Assembly: GCF_008923185.1 (NCBI RefSeq)
Contig: NZ_WBMT01000024.1
Span: 1 to 64,000, forward strand
Source of the DNA: Actinomadura rudentiformis
GTDB taxonomy: Bacteria; Actinomycetota; Actinomycetes; Streptosporangiales; Streptosporangiaceae
Length of the DNA: 64,000 nt
Direction: 5' to 3'
In this document: positions 44,017 through 52,296 of the stretch, one piece after another
Layout: every line of letters begins with the position of its first letter
How positions within the stretch are numbered: the first letter of the stretch is position 1
The notes under the pieces: generated by a model
Database searches by the model: none
What the model was told of the DNA's origin: nothing
What the model saw: the letters and a program-made list of their open reading frames with translations, nothing else
Made by a program: the position numbers and the translations under genes

Positions 44017-45090
44017 GTGGCTGACCGCCCGATGAAGTTCTCGACCTTCCACCTCTTCCACCAGAACGCGGGGCAGTCCGCGCGGGAGGTGTACGACTAC
44101 CAGATCGAGATCGTCGAGCTCCTGGAGGAGCTCGGCTTCGACGGGGTGTGGGTCGCCGAGCACCACTTCCGGGACTACGGCGTCGTTCCCAACATCTTCA
44201 ACCTGCTGTCCAACCTCGCAGCACGCACGGAGAAGCTCCGGCTGGGCACCGGGATCGTCGTCCTTCCCCTGCACAACCCCATCCACGTGGCCGAGGAGGC
44301 CGCGATGGTGGACCTGCTGTCCGGCGGGCGGCTGGAGGTGGGGATCGGCCGCGGCTACCAGAGCATCGAGTTCGAGAACTTCGGGCTCGACCTGAGCGAG
44401 GCCCGGGACCGCTTCAACGAGTGCCTCGACATGATCCTCGGGCTGTGGACGCAGAACGACTTCGAGTACAAGGGCCGGTTCTACGAGACCACGAACCCGC
44501 TGACGCTGATGCCCAAGCCCGTCCAGCGCCCGCACCCGCCGCTGCATGTGGCGGCGGTCAGCCCCGAGACGGTGGAGCTGTACGCGGCGCGCGGCATCCC
44601 GATCCTGGCCGACCCCGCAGCCCCGTTCAAGAAGATCGCGAAGGCCGCCGAGACCTGGCACGCGACCGCCGCCGCCAGCGGCATCGACACCACCGGGATG
44701 GAGCTGGTGGCGAGCCGTTCGGTGTACGTCGCGCCGACCGTGGAGCAGGCCCGTGAGGACCAGGCGCGCTTCGAGGCGATGTTCGACCGGTCGCGCATCT
44801 TCAACGTGCAGAGCGCGCCCATCGACCCCAAGACCGGCCAGGCCGCCAAGGGGTTCGAGTACTACCAGCACCGCTACCTCAAGGGCGGCTCGGTCGACAA
44901 CGACTTCCGCTGGGAGCAGCTGGAGGTCATCGGCGACCCGGAGCGGGTCATCGGCCAGATCAAGACCATCCAGGAGATGGGGTTCACGAACCTCATGTGC
45001 GACTTCGGCTCGACCCGGCCCGTGCCGATCGAGGAGATGAAGAAGGTCCTGAAGTTCTTCGCCGCAGAAGTCATGCCGGCGTTCCGTTAA
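44017..45090 (+). CDS. LLM-class (luciferase-like) flavin-dependent oxidoreductase, second copy
   Basis: A 357-residue luciferase-superfamily TIM barrel: ELGFDGVWVAEHHFRDYG, LRLGTGIVVLPLHNPIHVAEEAAMVDLLSGGRLEVGIGRGYQ and RPHPPLHVAAVSPET. Relative to the protein at 7342 it is closer to bacterial luciferase-like monooxygenases (full EHHF and LRLGTGIVVLP blocks). GTG 44017 follows AAGGAG. It forms a two-gene operon with a CoA-ligase-like protein 9 bp downstream, behind site G. A monooxygenase step in the KstR2-linked pathway is inferred. Confidence 0.87.
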   Translation: MADRPMKFSTFHLFHQNAGQSAREVYDYQIEIVELLEELGFDGVWVAEHHFRDYGVVPNIFNLLSNLAARTEKLRLGTGIVVLPLHNPIHVAEEAAMVDLLSGGRLEVGIGRGYQSIEFENFGLDLSEARDRFNECLDMILGLWTQNDFEYKGRFYETTNPLTLMPKPVQRPHPPLHVAAVSPETVELYAARGIPILADPAAPFKKIAKAAETWHATAAASGIDTTGMELVASRSVYVAPTVEQAREDQARFEAMFDRSRIFNVQSAPIDPKTGQAAKGFEYYQHRYLKGGSVDNDFRWEQLEVIGDPERVIGQIKTIQEMGFTNLMCDFGSTRPVPIEEMKKVLKFFAAEVMPAFR

Positions 45091-45099
45091 GGAGGCGCG

Positions 45100-46608
45100 A
45101 TGTCCGTCGTACAACGGTTCACTCTCGGGGACGTCCTCAGCGAGCATCGGCGCGGCCGGCCGCTCGACACCGCCGTCGTGGACGGCGACGTACGGTTGAC
45201 CTATCCCGAGCTCGACGACCGGGTGAACCGCCTGGCGCACGCCCTCGCGGCGGACGGCGTCACCGCGGGCGAGCGCGTGCTGTGGCTCGGGCAGAACTCC
45301 TTCCGCGTCCTGGAGCTGCTCGTCGCCTGCAACCGGCTCGGCGCCATCTTCTGCCCGGCCAACTGGCGGCAGAGCGCCGACGAGCTGGCGTACGTCCTGA
45401 ACGACCTCACGCCGAAGGTCGTCGTGTGGGAGGAGTCCGAGGCGGTCGAGAAGGCGCGAGGCCAGGTCACCCTTGACGCGCGCTGGGTGCGGTCCGGCGA
45501 CGAGTACGAGTCGTACCTCTCCGGCGACACGAGCGAGCCGGCCCACGCCGACGTGCTCTCTGGCACGCCCGCGCTGGCCCTCTACACCGCCGCGTTCGAC
45601 GGGCGGCCCAACGCCGCGCTGCTCAGCAGCACCGCGCTGATCTCCCACAGCATGTCGCTGCTGCACATCAGGCAGATGGAGAACGGCTTCACGTTCCTGG
45701 CGTGCGGTCCGCTGTTCCACGTCGGCACGATGATGTTCACGCTCGCGACGTTCCAGATCGGCGGCAAGCTCGTCTTCACCCCGGCGTACGAGCCGAAGGA
45801 GGTCTGCCGGCTCATCGACGCCGAGAAGTGCACGCAGGCGTTCCTGTTCGGCCCGATGATCGACGGCCTGGTGGAGGCCAACAAGGACGGTGCGTACGAC
45901 CTGTCCTCCCTGCACTTCGTCTCGCACTCCCCCGAGTGGGACAAGATGATCACGGTCGACGACAGCCCGTGGTGCGCGTCCAAGATGGGCGGCTACGGGC
46001 AGACCGAGGTCGGCGGCATGCTCACGTTCCTCGGTCTCGGCATGGGCGGCGCCGGGTACGCGGGCCGCCCGTCGCCCCTCGTCCACGTGCGCATCCTCGA
46101 CGCCGACGGCTCCGAGGTCGCGCCGGGCGAGGTCGGCGAGATCTGCGCCCGGGGCCCGAGCATCTTCTCCGGCTACTGGAACCGCCCCGAGCTGAACGAG
46201 GCGAAGGCGGCGGGCGGCTGGCACCACACCGGTGACCTGGGCCGGCGTGAGGACGACGGCACGATCACGTTCATCGGCCCCCGGCTCCGCATGATCAAGT
46301 CGGCGAACGAGAACATCTACCCCGCCGAGGTCGAACGCGCCCTCAAGTCGCACCCGGCCATCGCCGACGCCGCCGTCATCGGTGTGCCCGACGACCGCTT
46401 CGGCCAGTCACCGAAGGCGATCGTCGTGCTCAAGGAAGGCGAGACCGCCACGGCCGACGACGTCATCGAGCACGTGCGCGGCGAGATCGCCTCGTACAAG
46501 AAGCCGCGCGAGGTGGCGTTCGTCGACGAGATCCCCAAGCGCGGCTACACCCCCGACTACGACGCGCTGGACGAGCAGCACGGCGGCGGCGCGTACCCGG
46601 GCAGCTAG
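45100..46608 (+). CDS. AMP-binding (CoA-ligase-like) protein with an eroded P-loop
   Basis: A 502-residue ANL-superfamily protein. A5 (GGYGQTEVGG), A7 (HHTGDLGRREDDG) and an A8-like ENIYPAEVERAL are present, but A3 reads YTAAFDGRPNAALLSS in place of Y-T-S-G-T-T-G-x-P-K, and the C-terminal catalytic lysine motif G-K is replaced by PKRGYTPDYDAL. Proteins with this altered A3 form, as I recall, a recognisable actinobacterial subgroup. Classical adenylation may be weak or lost. The ATG follows AAGGAGG. Coupled to the luciferase-like gene. Confidence 0.8.
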   Translation: MSVVQRFTLGDVLSEHRRGRPLDTAVVDGDVRLTYPELDDRVNRLAHALAADGVTAGERVLWLGQNSFRVLELLVACNRLGAIFCPANWRQSADELAYVLNDLTPKVVVWEESEAVEKARGQVTLDARWVRSGDEYESYLSGDTSEPAHADVLSGTPALALYTAAFDGRPNAALLSSTALISHSMSLLHIRQMENGFTFLACGPLFHVGTMMFTLATFQIGGKLVFTPAYEPKEVCRLIDAEKCTQAFLFGPMIDGLVEANKDGAYDLSSLHFVSHSPEWDKMITVDDSPWCASKMGGYGQTEVGGMLTFLGLGMGGAGYAGRPSPLVHVRILDADGSEVAPGEVGEICARGPSIFSGYWNRPELNEAKAAGGWHHTGDLGRREDDGTITFIGPRLRMIKSANENIYPAEVERALKSHPAIADAAVIGVPDDRFGQSPKAIVVLKEGETATADDVIEHVRGEIASYKKPREVAFVDEIPKRGYTPDYDALDEQHGGGAYPGS

Positions 46609-46621
46609 AGACCCCCGGCGG

Positions 46622-47533
46622 TCAGAGAACGGCCACGGGATTGACCGGACTCGCGGTGCCCCCCTCGATCCTGAGGGGGGCCACCACGAGGAGGAAGTCG
46701 GTCCGGCCCGTCTCGGCGAGCTCCTCCAGCCAGAGCATCTCGGCGAGATGGATGCCGTGCCGCCACAGGAGGATCATGTGCAGGTCGTCGGCGAGCCCCT
46801 CGTCGGCGAGCTGGCGGCCGTTGAGCCCCCCGATCGCCGCGTTGTCGCTGGCCACCATGCAGACGTCGCGGGCGGCCAGCCAGCGCCCGCCGTCCGCCGA
46901 CAGGCCCGGCTGGCCCGCCCAGTAGGCGTCCGGGCCGTCCTGCCAGGTCAGCGGCCAGCCCGTGCGCACGACGGCGACGTCACCTGGCCGCACCTCGACG
47001 CCGCAAGCCTCCAGATCGTCCGGTCCGATCCGGTCCTCGGCCGCCAAGTGGTCCACTCCCCGCAGGCGCGGGACGTCGAAGAGCACGCCGCGCGCCACGA
47101 CCGGGCCCGCCTTGTCGATGCCGCAACGCCCGGCGCCGTACGAGCGCACGCGGTCGGCCGGGTGCCCGTTGTAGAGCTCCTCCCCCGACCACATGTGGCA
47201 CAGGGCGTCCATGTGGGTCGTGGTCCCGTGCGGCGTCACGACCAGCGCGTCGTCGGCGACCTTCAACCCGGCGCCGATGGCCCGCGTGCCGGCCGCGTAG
47301 TCACCACCGTCGACCGACATGAAGTGTTGCGGCAACGGTCTCCCCCGCAGGTGCGGGACGGTGGTCGGGGCGGGCGACGACGTGGCACCCCGGATCGGCA
47401 GCGACAGGCTCAGCGCCCGCCCCTCCCGCACACAGCCGGCGGCTGCGACGATGACCTCCGGGCTGAGCAGGTTGAGGGCCCCGCGTTCGTCATCGGCACC
47501 CCAGCGTCCCCAATTGTTCGACTCGTCGACCAT
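46622..47533 (-). CDS. cyclase-family (kynurenine-formamidase-like) metal-dependent hydrolase
   Basis: A 303-residue PF04199-type protein. The metal-binding motif is HGTTTHMDALCHM (about residues 101-113), close to the family H-x-G-T-H-x-D-x-P-x-H; a later His pair is RHGIHLAEML. The family hydrolyses amides or cyclises polyketides; mycobacterial and other actinobacterial relatives are often next to catabolic CoA enzymes. ATG 47533 is the first Met of the conserved start. The TnpB element lies directly upstream and may have displaced its promoter. Confidence 0.82.
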   Translation of the reverse strand: MVDESNNWGRWGADDERGALNLLSPEVIVAAAGCVREGRALSLSLPIRGATSSPAPTTVPHLRGRPLPQHFMSVDGGDYAAGTRAIGAGLKVADDALVVTPHGTTTHMDALCHMWSGEELYNGHPADRVRSYGAGRCGIDKAGPVVARGVLFDVPRLRGVDHLAAEDRIGPDDLEACGVEVRPGDVAVVRTGWPLTWQDGPDAYWAGQPGLSADGGRWLAARDVCMVASDNAAIGGLNGRQLADEGLADDLHMILLWRHGIHLAEMLWLEELAETGRTDFLLVVAPLRIEGGTASPVNPVAVL

Positions 47534-47579
47534 GATTCGGTTAAGCCTTTCCCACACACACACTTTGAAAGGACCGCGC

Positions 47580-47636
47580 TTGACTTCCTCTCCCTCGTGA
47601 ATGAGGGGGATTCCTACGGCTCGCGCCGTGGGGGTT
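47580..47636 (-). ncRNA. predicted omega-RNA / right end of the TnpB element
   Basis: Directly at the 3' end of tnpB two hairpins occur: 47613-47620 with 47625-47632 (8 bp, TCGC loop, overlapping the tnpB stop) and 47589-47596 with 47603-47610 (8 bp). Read on the minus strand the structure ends GTCAA at 47580, similar to the TCAA right-end cleavage site known from IS608. TnpB proteins use such 3'-end transcripts as guide-bearing RNAs; the predicted guide would be the 16-20 nt below 47580. Confidence 0.55.
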
Positions 47637-48813
47637 TCTGTTTCGTTGCCGATTGCCCGCCCGGAGTGCTCCGTTGAGGTCTTACGCCGGCTCCACAGAC
47701 AGACACCGCCAGCCCGGCGGCCAGGATGTTGTTGGCTGCGTTCACGTCCCGGTCGTGGGTCGTGCCGCAGCCGCACGTCCAGGTGCGGACGTTGAGCGGC
47801 ATTTTGTCCTGCAAGGCGCCGCAGGTCGAGCACAGCTTGGAGGAGGGGAACCAACGGTCGACCGCGATCACTTCGCGGCCATACCAGCTGGCTTTGTATT
47901 CCAGCATGCTCCGGAACTCACTCCATGCCGCGTCGCTGATGGCGCGAGCGAGTTTGCCGTTCTTCAGCAGGTTCCGAACGGTCAGGTCCTCGATCACGAT
48001 CGTTTGGTTCTCACGAACGAGCCGAGTCGTCAGCTTGTGCAAGGTATCGCGCCGCCGGTCTGCGATGCGGGCATGGATCCGGGCGACCCTGCGACGGGCC
48101 TTGGCCCGGTTGGCGCCCTCGCCCTTGGCTTTGCGGGACAGGTGCCGCTGAGCCTTGGCCAGCCGGTCCCGGTCGCGGCGCTCGTGCCGAGGGTTGGTGA
48201 TCTTCTCTCCAGTGGAGAGGGTCAGCAGATGATCAAGACCCGCATCCACCCCGACCGCAGTATCAGTGGCTGGCAGCAGCCTGATCGTGGGGTCTTCCAC
48301 CAGCAGGGACACAAACCAACGCCCGGCGGTGTCGCGGGAGACCGTCACCGTGGAGGGGGCCGCGCCCTCGGGAAGAGGCCGGGACCAGACGATGACCAGC
48401 GGCTCGCTCATCTTCGCCAATGTCAGCCGGCCGTCGCGGAACCGGAACGCGCTGGTGGTGTATTCCGCGGACTCGCGCGACTTCTTTTTCGATTTGAAGC
48501 GCGGGTATTTGGCCCGCTTGGCGAAGAAGTTGGTGAACGCCGTCTGAAGGTGCCGCAGGGCCTGCTGGAGTGGGACGGAGGAGACGTCGTTGAGGTAGGC
48601 CAGTTCTTCAGTCCTCTTCCACGCCGTCAGCAACGCCGACGTCTGGTTGTAGTTCACCCGCTCGGCCCGCAGCGTCCACGCCTCGGTACGAGCCTGAAGC
48701 GCCATGTTGTAGACCTTCCGCACACACCCGAACGTGCGCGACAGCTCAGCTGCCTGCGCATCGGTCGGGTAGAAGCGGTACTTGAACGCCCGCTTCGCGC
48801 GAGTGGTCCCCAT
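47614..48813 (-). CDS. tnpB: TnpB RNA-guided endonuclease (IS605 OrfB family)
   Basis: A 399-residue TnpB. The split RuvC catalytic residues are all visible: D190 in VGVDAGLD, E275 in VIEDLTV and D356 in HDRDVNAANNI. The zinc-ribbon cysteines are C328, C331, C347 and C349 (CSTC and CGC). The N-terminal FKYRFYPTDAQAAELSRTFGCVRKVYN is typical. TnpB is an RNA-guided DNA nuclease and presumed ancestor of Cas12; it promotes element retention. The protein looks full length and intact. It lies between the cyclase and esterase genes. Confidence 0.92.
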   Translation of the reverse strand: MGTTRAKRAFKYRFYPTDAQAAELSRTFGCVRKVYNMALQARTEAWTLRAERVNYNQTSALLTAWKRTEELAYLNDVSSVPLQQALRHLQTAFTNFFAKRAKYPRFKSKKKSRESAEYTTSAFRFRDGRLTLAKMSEPLVIVWSRPLPEGAAPSTVTVSRDTAGRWFVSLLVEDPTIRLLPATDTAVGVDAGLDHLLTLSTGEKITNPRHERRDRDRLAKAQRHLSRKAKGEGANRAKARRRVARIHARIADRRRDTLHKLTTRLVRENQTIVIEDLTVRNLLKNGKLARAISDAAWSEFRSMLEYKASWYGREVIAVDRWFPSSKLCSTCGALQDKMPLNVRTWTCGCGTTHDRDVNAANNILAAGLAVSVCGAGVRPQRSTPGGQSATKQKPPRREP

Positions 48814-48965
48814 GTCTCACAAACTAGTACCTCGTCCTGTGACCCTGCAGTGGTTTGTGGTAGACGCTGGTTCGCCTGGACGGCGAATCGGCTATCGCTG
48901 TCCTGCTCGGCAGGAGTCCGTTTCCTCCCCGGTCTGAAGACCGGGGTATCCCCGAAGGAGATCCG

Positions 48966-50138
48966 ATGACAACCGTGCAGGGCCACTGCGATCCGGCGTT
49001 CTCGGCCGTCCGGGACGTCTTCGAGCAGAACTTCGCCGACGGCCGCGAGCTCGGGGCGGCGGTGGCGGTCTATGCCGGGGAGCGCAAGGTCGTGGACCTC
49101 TGGGGCGGCGTCGCCGACCGCCGGACCGGTCGTGCGTGGCTCGCGGACACCCCCTGCTTCGCGTTCTCCTGTACGAAGGCGGTGACCGCGACCGCCGCGC
49201 TGCTGCTCGCCGAGCGCGGCGCGTACGACATCGACGGGCCGGTGACCAGCTGGTGGCCGGAATACGGGATGCGCGGCAAGGAGGGCACGACCGCCGCCCA
49301 TCTGCTCTCCCACCAGGCCGGGCTGCCGGCGTTCGCCCGCCCGGTGAGCGCGGAGGAGGCGGCCGACGCGCCCGCGCGGGCCGCCGAGCTGGCCCTCCAG
49401 GCGCCGGAGTGGGAGCCGGGGACGGCCCACGGCTATCACGCGCTCACGTACGGATGGCTGGCGGGCGAGATCGTGCGGCGCCATTCGGGCCGGCTGGTCG
49501 GCGAGTTCGTGAAGGACGAGTTCGCGGGCCACCTGGACCTGTGGATCGGCTCCCCGGACGACGTCATCGACCGCGCCGCCAAGCTCAGCGCCGGGCGCCG
49601 GTCGCCGCAGAACGGGGCGGACTCGCCGCGGGCGGTCGGGGACGACAACGTGCTCGAACGGCTGGCCAACGCCTACGTCGACCCGGACAGTCCGCTCAAC
49701 CGCTCGCTCAACAACCCGCACCCCGGCAAGGGTGGCTACAACAACCCGGTCGTGCTCCGGGCGGGCTGGCCCGCCGCCGGGATGATCGCGACCGCGCCCG
49801 CGCTCGCGGGCTTCTACCGCGACCTCATCGCGGGCAGGATCCTGCGTCCGGACACGCTCACCGAGGCTCTCAAGCCCCGGGCGAACGGGGCGGACCGCAC
49901 GATGCTGGTGCGGAGCGCGTTCGGCCTCGGCTACATGCGTCCCGCCATGACGTTCTTCACCCCGGCGGCCGGGCGGCAGCACGCCTTCGGCCACACCGGC
50001 GCGGGCGGCTCGATCGGGCTCGGTGACGCCAATGCCGGGCTGGCCGTCGCGTACCTGCCGAACAACATGGGCGACCAGCTCTCCGGCGACCTGCGCGCCT
50101 ACCGCATCACGGAGGCGGCCTACGCCTCTTTGACCTGA
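48966..50138 (+). CDS. class C beta-lactamase-family esterase
   Basis: A 390-residue serine hydrolase of the penicillin-binding/EstB (family VIII esterase) type. The S-x-x-K motif is SCTK (about residue 68), the Tyr motif is probably YHALTYG (about 158) and the third motif is GHTGAGG (about 338). No signal peptide is visible, so it is cytosolic and more likely an esterase than a beta-lactamase. The ribosome-binding site GAAGGAG sits 10 bp after the element hairpin at 48927-48946, so its 5' leader is formed by the TnpB element. Confidence 0.85.
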   Translation: MTTVQGHCDPAFSAVRDVFEQNFADGRELGAAVAVYAGERKVVDLWGGVADRRTGRAWLADTPCFAFSCTKAVTATAALLLAERGAYDIDGPVTSWWPEYGMRGKEGTTAAHLLSHQAGLPAFARPVSAEEAADAPARAAELALQAPEWEPGTAHGYHALTYGWLAGEIVRRHSGRLVGEFVKDEFAGHLDLWIGSPDDVIDRAAKLSAGRRSPQNGADSPRAVGDDNVLERLANAYVDPDSPLNRSLNNPHPGKGGYNNPVVLRAGWPAAGMIATAPALAGFYRDLIAGRILRPDTLTEALKPRANGADRTMLVRSAFGLGYMRPAMTFFTPAAGRQHAFGHTGAGGSIGLGDANAGLAVAYLPNNMGDQLSGDLRAYRITEAAYASLT

Positions 50139-50148
50139 GTTCACGGGG

Positions 50149-50883
50149 TCAATGCATCGTGATGCCGCCGCTGACCGACAGGGTCTGGCCGGTGATGTAC
50201 TCGGCCCGATCGGTGCAGAGGAAGGCGACGATGCCCGCGATGTCGTCAGGGCGGCCGATGCGACGGAGGGGGATCTGCTTGGCGAGCTTGTCGAGCAGTC
50301 CCGGGTGCTGGTCGGACACCGCCCGGACCATGGGGGTGTCGGTCGGGCCAGGGCACACGACGTTGCTGGTGACCCCGCCGCGCGCGGCCTCACGGGCGAG
50401 GGTCTTGGCGAGCCCGAAGAGCCCGGCCTTGGTGGCCGCGTAGGCACCCTCGCCCCCGGATCCGGCCCGGGCGCCGTCGGACGAGATGAAGATCAGGCGT
50501 CCCCAGCCGCGTTCGGTCATGCCGGGCAGCAGGCCCCGGGTGAGCTGCATCGGCGCCCTCAGGTTGATCTTCCACATGAGGTCCCAGGCCGCGGGGTCGC
50601 TGTGCACGAACGGCTCGACGATGCTGACCCCGGCGTTGTGCACGAGGATGTCGACCTTGCCCGCCTCGGCCACGAACCGGTCGATGTCTGGCGGGTCGGT
50701 CAAGTCCACGCGCAGCGCCGTCCCGCCCAGTTCCTTGGCGACAGCTTCAGCAGCGGGCAGATCGATGTCGGCGATGACCACCCGCGCTCCGAGCGCCGCC
50801 AGGTCGGCGCAGATCGCGCGGCCGATGCCGCCCGCTCCCCCGGTGACGACGGCCGTACGGTCGGACAGGCTCAATCCGTCCAT
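50149..50883 (-). CDS. short-chain dehydrogenase/reductase
   Basis: A 244-residue classical SDR. Cofactor motif TGGAGGIGRAI, acidic residue in VVIADIDLP (suggesting NAD preference), NAG motif HNAGVS, catalytic Ser of FISSDGA and the Y-x-x-x-K of YAATKAG are present; the C terminus has the TGQTLSVSGG block. Substrate unknown; it could oxidise a hydroxyacyl-CoA or hydroxysteroid. ATG 50883 is preferred (a start at 50898 would overlap the upstream gene). It follows the isochorismatase-like gene by 5 bp and shares operator site H. Confidence 0.88.
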   Translation of the reverse strand: MDGLSLSDRTAVVTGGAGGIGRAICADLAALGARVVIADIDLPAAEAVAKELGGTALRVDLTDPPDIDRFVAEAGKVDILVHNAGVSIVEPFVHSDPAAWDLMWKINLRAPMQLTRGLLPGMTERGWGRLIFISSDGARAGSGGEGAYAATKAGLFGLAKTLAREAARGGVTSNVVCPGPTDTPMVRAVSDQHPGLLDKLAKQIPLRRIGRPDDIAGIVAFLCTDRAEYITGQTLSVSGGITMH

Positions 50884-50888
50884 GCCCG

Positions 50889-51518
50889 TCACCCCCATGC
50901 CTTGGCGAGTTCGACGCTCGTCGTGCGCGCGGCGAGCAGGCTGATGGTGTTGGCCATGACCGCGTCCCCGTATTCGACAGGCATCCCCGCGACCGCGTCG
51001 GTGAGGACGACGACCCGGTAGCCGAGGTTGACGGCCTCCAGGCAGAGGCCCGGGATGCCGAGGTTGAGCGAGAGCCCGATGGCCACCACCGTACGGGCTC
51101 CCAAGGAACGCAGCGTCTGGTCGAGAGACGTGCCGGTGAACGGCGAGAAGCCGTGGTAGCGCCGCGACTCCAGATCACCCGGGTCGTACAGCTCGGGCAG
51201 TACCTCGATCGCCCCGGTGCCCTCCAGCATGTGCCCGGGGTCCTTGAGGAGGCCCTTGATGAACGGGGTGTTGTCGGTATGGCTGCCCGCCCGGTCGGCG
51301 CGGAACGCGGCCGTGCACTGCACGACCCGCACACCGGCCGCCCGGGCGGCCGCGACGGCACGGACGGCATTGGCCACCACGCCACGCTCGTCGCAGGCCT
51401 TGACCAGGTCGGGGAACTTGGCGAGATCCCCGGCGACGCCCCGCTGCATCTCCATCACGAGCAGCGCGGTGTGCCGGGGATCGGCCAGGTCAGCAAGATC
51501 GATCGCCACGGCCTCCAC
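50889..51518 (-). CDS. isochorismatase-fold protein with altered catalytic residues
   Basis: A 209-residue member of the cysteine-hydrolase (isochorismatase-like) fold. The usual triad is not conserved: the D of D-M-Q is Glu in LLVMEMQRG, the Lys before the R-Y-S-A-F element appears as Arg/Ser in ESRRYHGFSPF, and the nucleophilic Cys of N-V-C-V-E is Gly in LNLGIPGLCLEA. The fold-level match is clear (GYRVVVLTDAVAG). It may bind rather than hydrolyse its ligand. First gene of the site-H operon with the SDR. Confidence 0.78.
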   Translation of the reverse strand: MEAVAIDLADLADPRHTALLVMEMQRGVAGDLAKFPDLVKACDERGVVANAVRAVAAARAAGVRVVQCTAAFRADRAGSHTDNTPFIKGLLKDPGHMLEGTGAIEVLPELYDPGDLESRRYHGFSPFTGTSLDQTLRSLGARTVVAIGLSLNLGIPGLCLEAVNLGYRVVVLTDAVAGMPVEYGDAVMANTISLLAARTTSVELAKAWG

Positions 51519-51525
51519 GATACTG

Positions 51526-51539
51526 ACCTAGCACTTGCT
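51526..51539 (-). promoter_or_regulatory. KstR2-type operator, site H
   Basis: On the minus strand AGCAAGTGCTAGGT matches AnCAAGnnCTTGnT with one mismatch. It starts 8 bp upstream of the isochorismatase-like start codon, and lies 31 bp upstream of the divergent endonuclease V gene. Confidence 0.6.
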
Positions 51540-51569
51540 TGGGTAGCCCGCCCGGTAGCGTTGCCGTCC

Positions 51570-52250
51570 ATGGAGGTCCAGGAACTGCACGCATGGCCGT
51601 CGAGTCCCGAGGAGGCCAAGGCGCTCCAGGATCGGCTGCGGCCGTCGCTGGAGCTGGGCGACCCGGGTCCGCAGCGGCCCGCGACGATCGCCGGACTGGA
51701 CGTCTCGTACGCCGACGACGGCGGCCGGTTGGCGGCGGCCGTGGTGGTGCTGGACGGCGTCACGCTGGAGACCGTCGAGGAGGCCGTGGTGACGGGTGTC
51801 GCCGCGTTCCCGTATGTCCCGGGGCTCTTCGCGTTCCGTGAGCTGCCGACGCTGCTGGTAGTACTGCGGCGGCTCGACACCACGCCCGACCTGCTGGTGT
51901 GCGACGGCGCCGGGCTGGCCCATCCGCGCCGGTTCGGGCTGGCCTGCCACCTCGGCGTGCTCACGGGGCTGCCGACCATGGGGGTGGCCAAGACGCGGCT
52001 GTTCGGAAAACACGACGAGCCGGGCTCGCGGCGCGGCGCGACCGCGGACCTCCTGGACGACGGCGGCGAGGTCGTCGGGCGGGTGCTGCGTACGCAGGAC
52101 GGCGTCAAGCCGGTGTACGTGTCGGTCGGGCATCGCATCGATCTCGACACGGCCTGTCGGCACACACTCACGCTCTCCCCCGAATTCCGGCTCCCGGAGA
52201 CGACGCGGCGCGCCGACCGACTGTCGAGGGCCGCGCTGCGCGACGCCTGA
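51570..52250 (+). CDS. nfi: endonuclease V (deoxyinosine 3'-endonuclease)
   Basis: A 226-residue endonuclease V. Conserved blocks are GLDVSY with the first catalytic Asp, PYVPGLFAFRELP, and LVCDGAGLAHPRRFGLACHLGV with the second Asp; a C-terminal Arg/Ala-rich tail follows. The enzyme nicks DNA near deaminated adenines to start alternative excision repair. The ATG is the first of the conserved region; no strong ribosome-binding site is seen, so it may be leaderless (TAGCGT at 51555-51560). Unrelated in function to the catabolic genes around it. Confidence 0.92.
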   Translation: MEVQELHAWPSSPEEAKALQDRLRPSLELGDPGPQRPATIAGLDVSYADDGGRLAAAVVVLDGVTLETVEEAVVTGVAAFPYVPGLFAFRELPTLLVVLRRLDTTPDLLVCDGAGLAHPRRFGLACHLGVLTGLPTMGVAKTRLFGKHDEPGSRRGATADLLDDGGEVVGRVLRTQDGVKPVYVSVGHRIDLDTACRHTLTLSPEFRLPETTRRADRLSRAALRDA

Positions 52251-52266
52251 TCGGACCCTTGTCCGA

Positions 52267-52290
52267 CCAACCAAGCGTGCGCTAGGTTGG
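52267..52290 (+). promoter_or_regulatory. KstR2-related operator, site I
   Basis: A 24-bp palindrome with a single mismatched pair: outer arms CCAACC / GGTTGG, inner AGCG-TG-CGCT. Its core AGCGTGCGCTAGGT (52274-52287) is the weakest match to the KstR2 consensus (three mismatches) but aligns with sites A and G. It overlaps a possible -10 (TAGGTT, 52283-52288) 8 bp before the ATG of the DUF35 gene. Confidence 0.5.
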
Positions 52291-52296
52291 GCCGCG

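Larger units (their letters stand above)
47580..48960 (-). mobile_element. IS200/IS605-type TnpB-only element
   Basis: A tnpB gene bordered by a hairpin-rich right end (47580-47636) and, on the 5' side, hairpins at 48901-48915 (6-bp stem, TCG loop) and 48927-48946 (8-bp perfect stem, TGAA loop). The hairpins at both ends lie in the same orientation (TTCCTC-stem-GGGG-ATTCC / TATCC on the plus strand), as expected for TnpA-recognised ends. No tnpA is present, so mobility would need a transposase in trans. The left boundary is uncertain. Confidence 0.6.

Noticed and set aside
43867..46353. 828-codon open frame antisense to the second luciferase-like operon
   Set aside because: No recognisable domain; both opposite-strand genes have full family motifs and ribosome-binding sites.
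48966..50138. Antibiotic-resistance beta-lactamase
   Set aside because: No signal peptide and a weak Tyr motif; family VIII esterase is more likely.
51153..51569. N-terminal extension of endonuclease V
   Set aside because: It would overlap the divergent isochorismatase-like gene and operator H; the conserved protein begins at ATG 51570.
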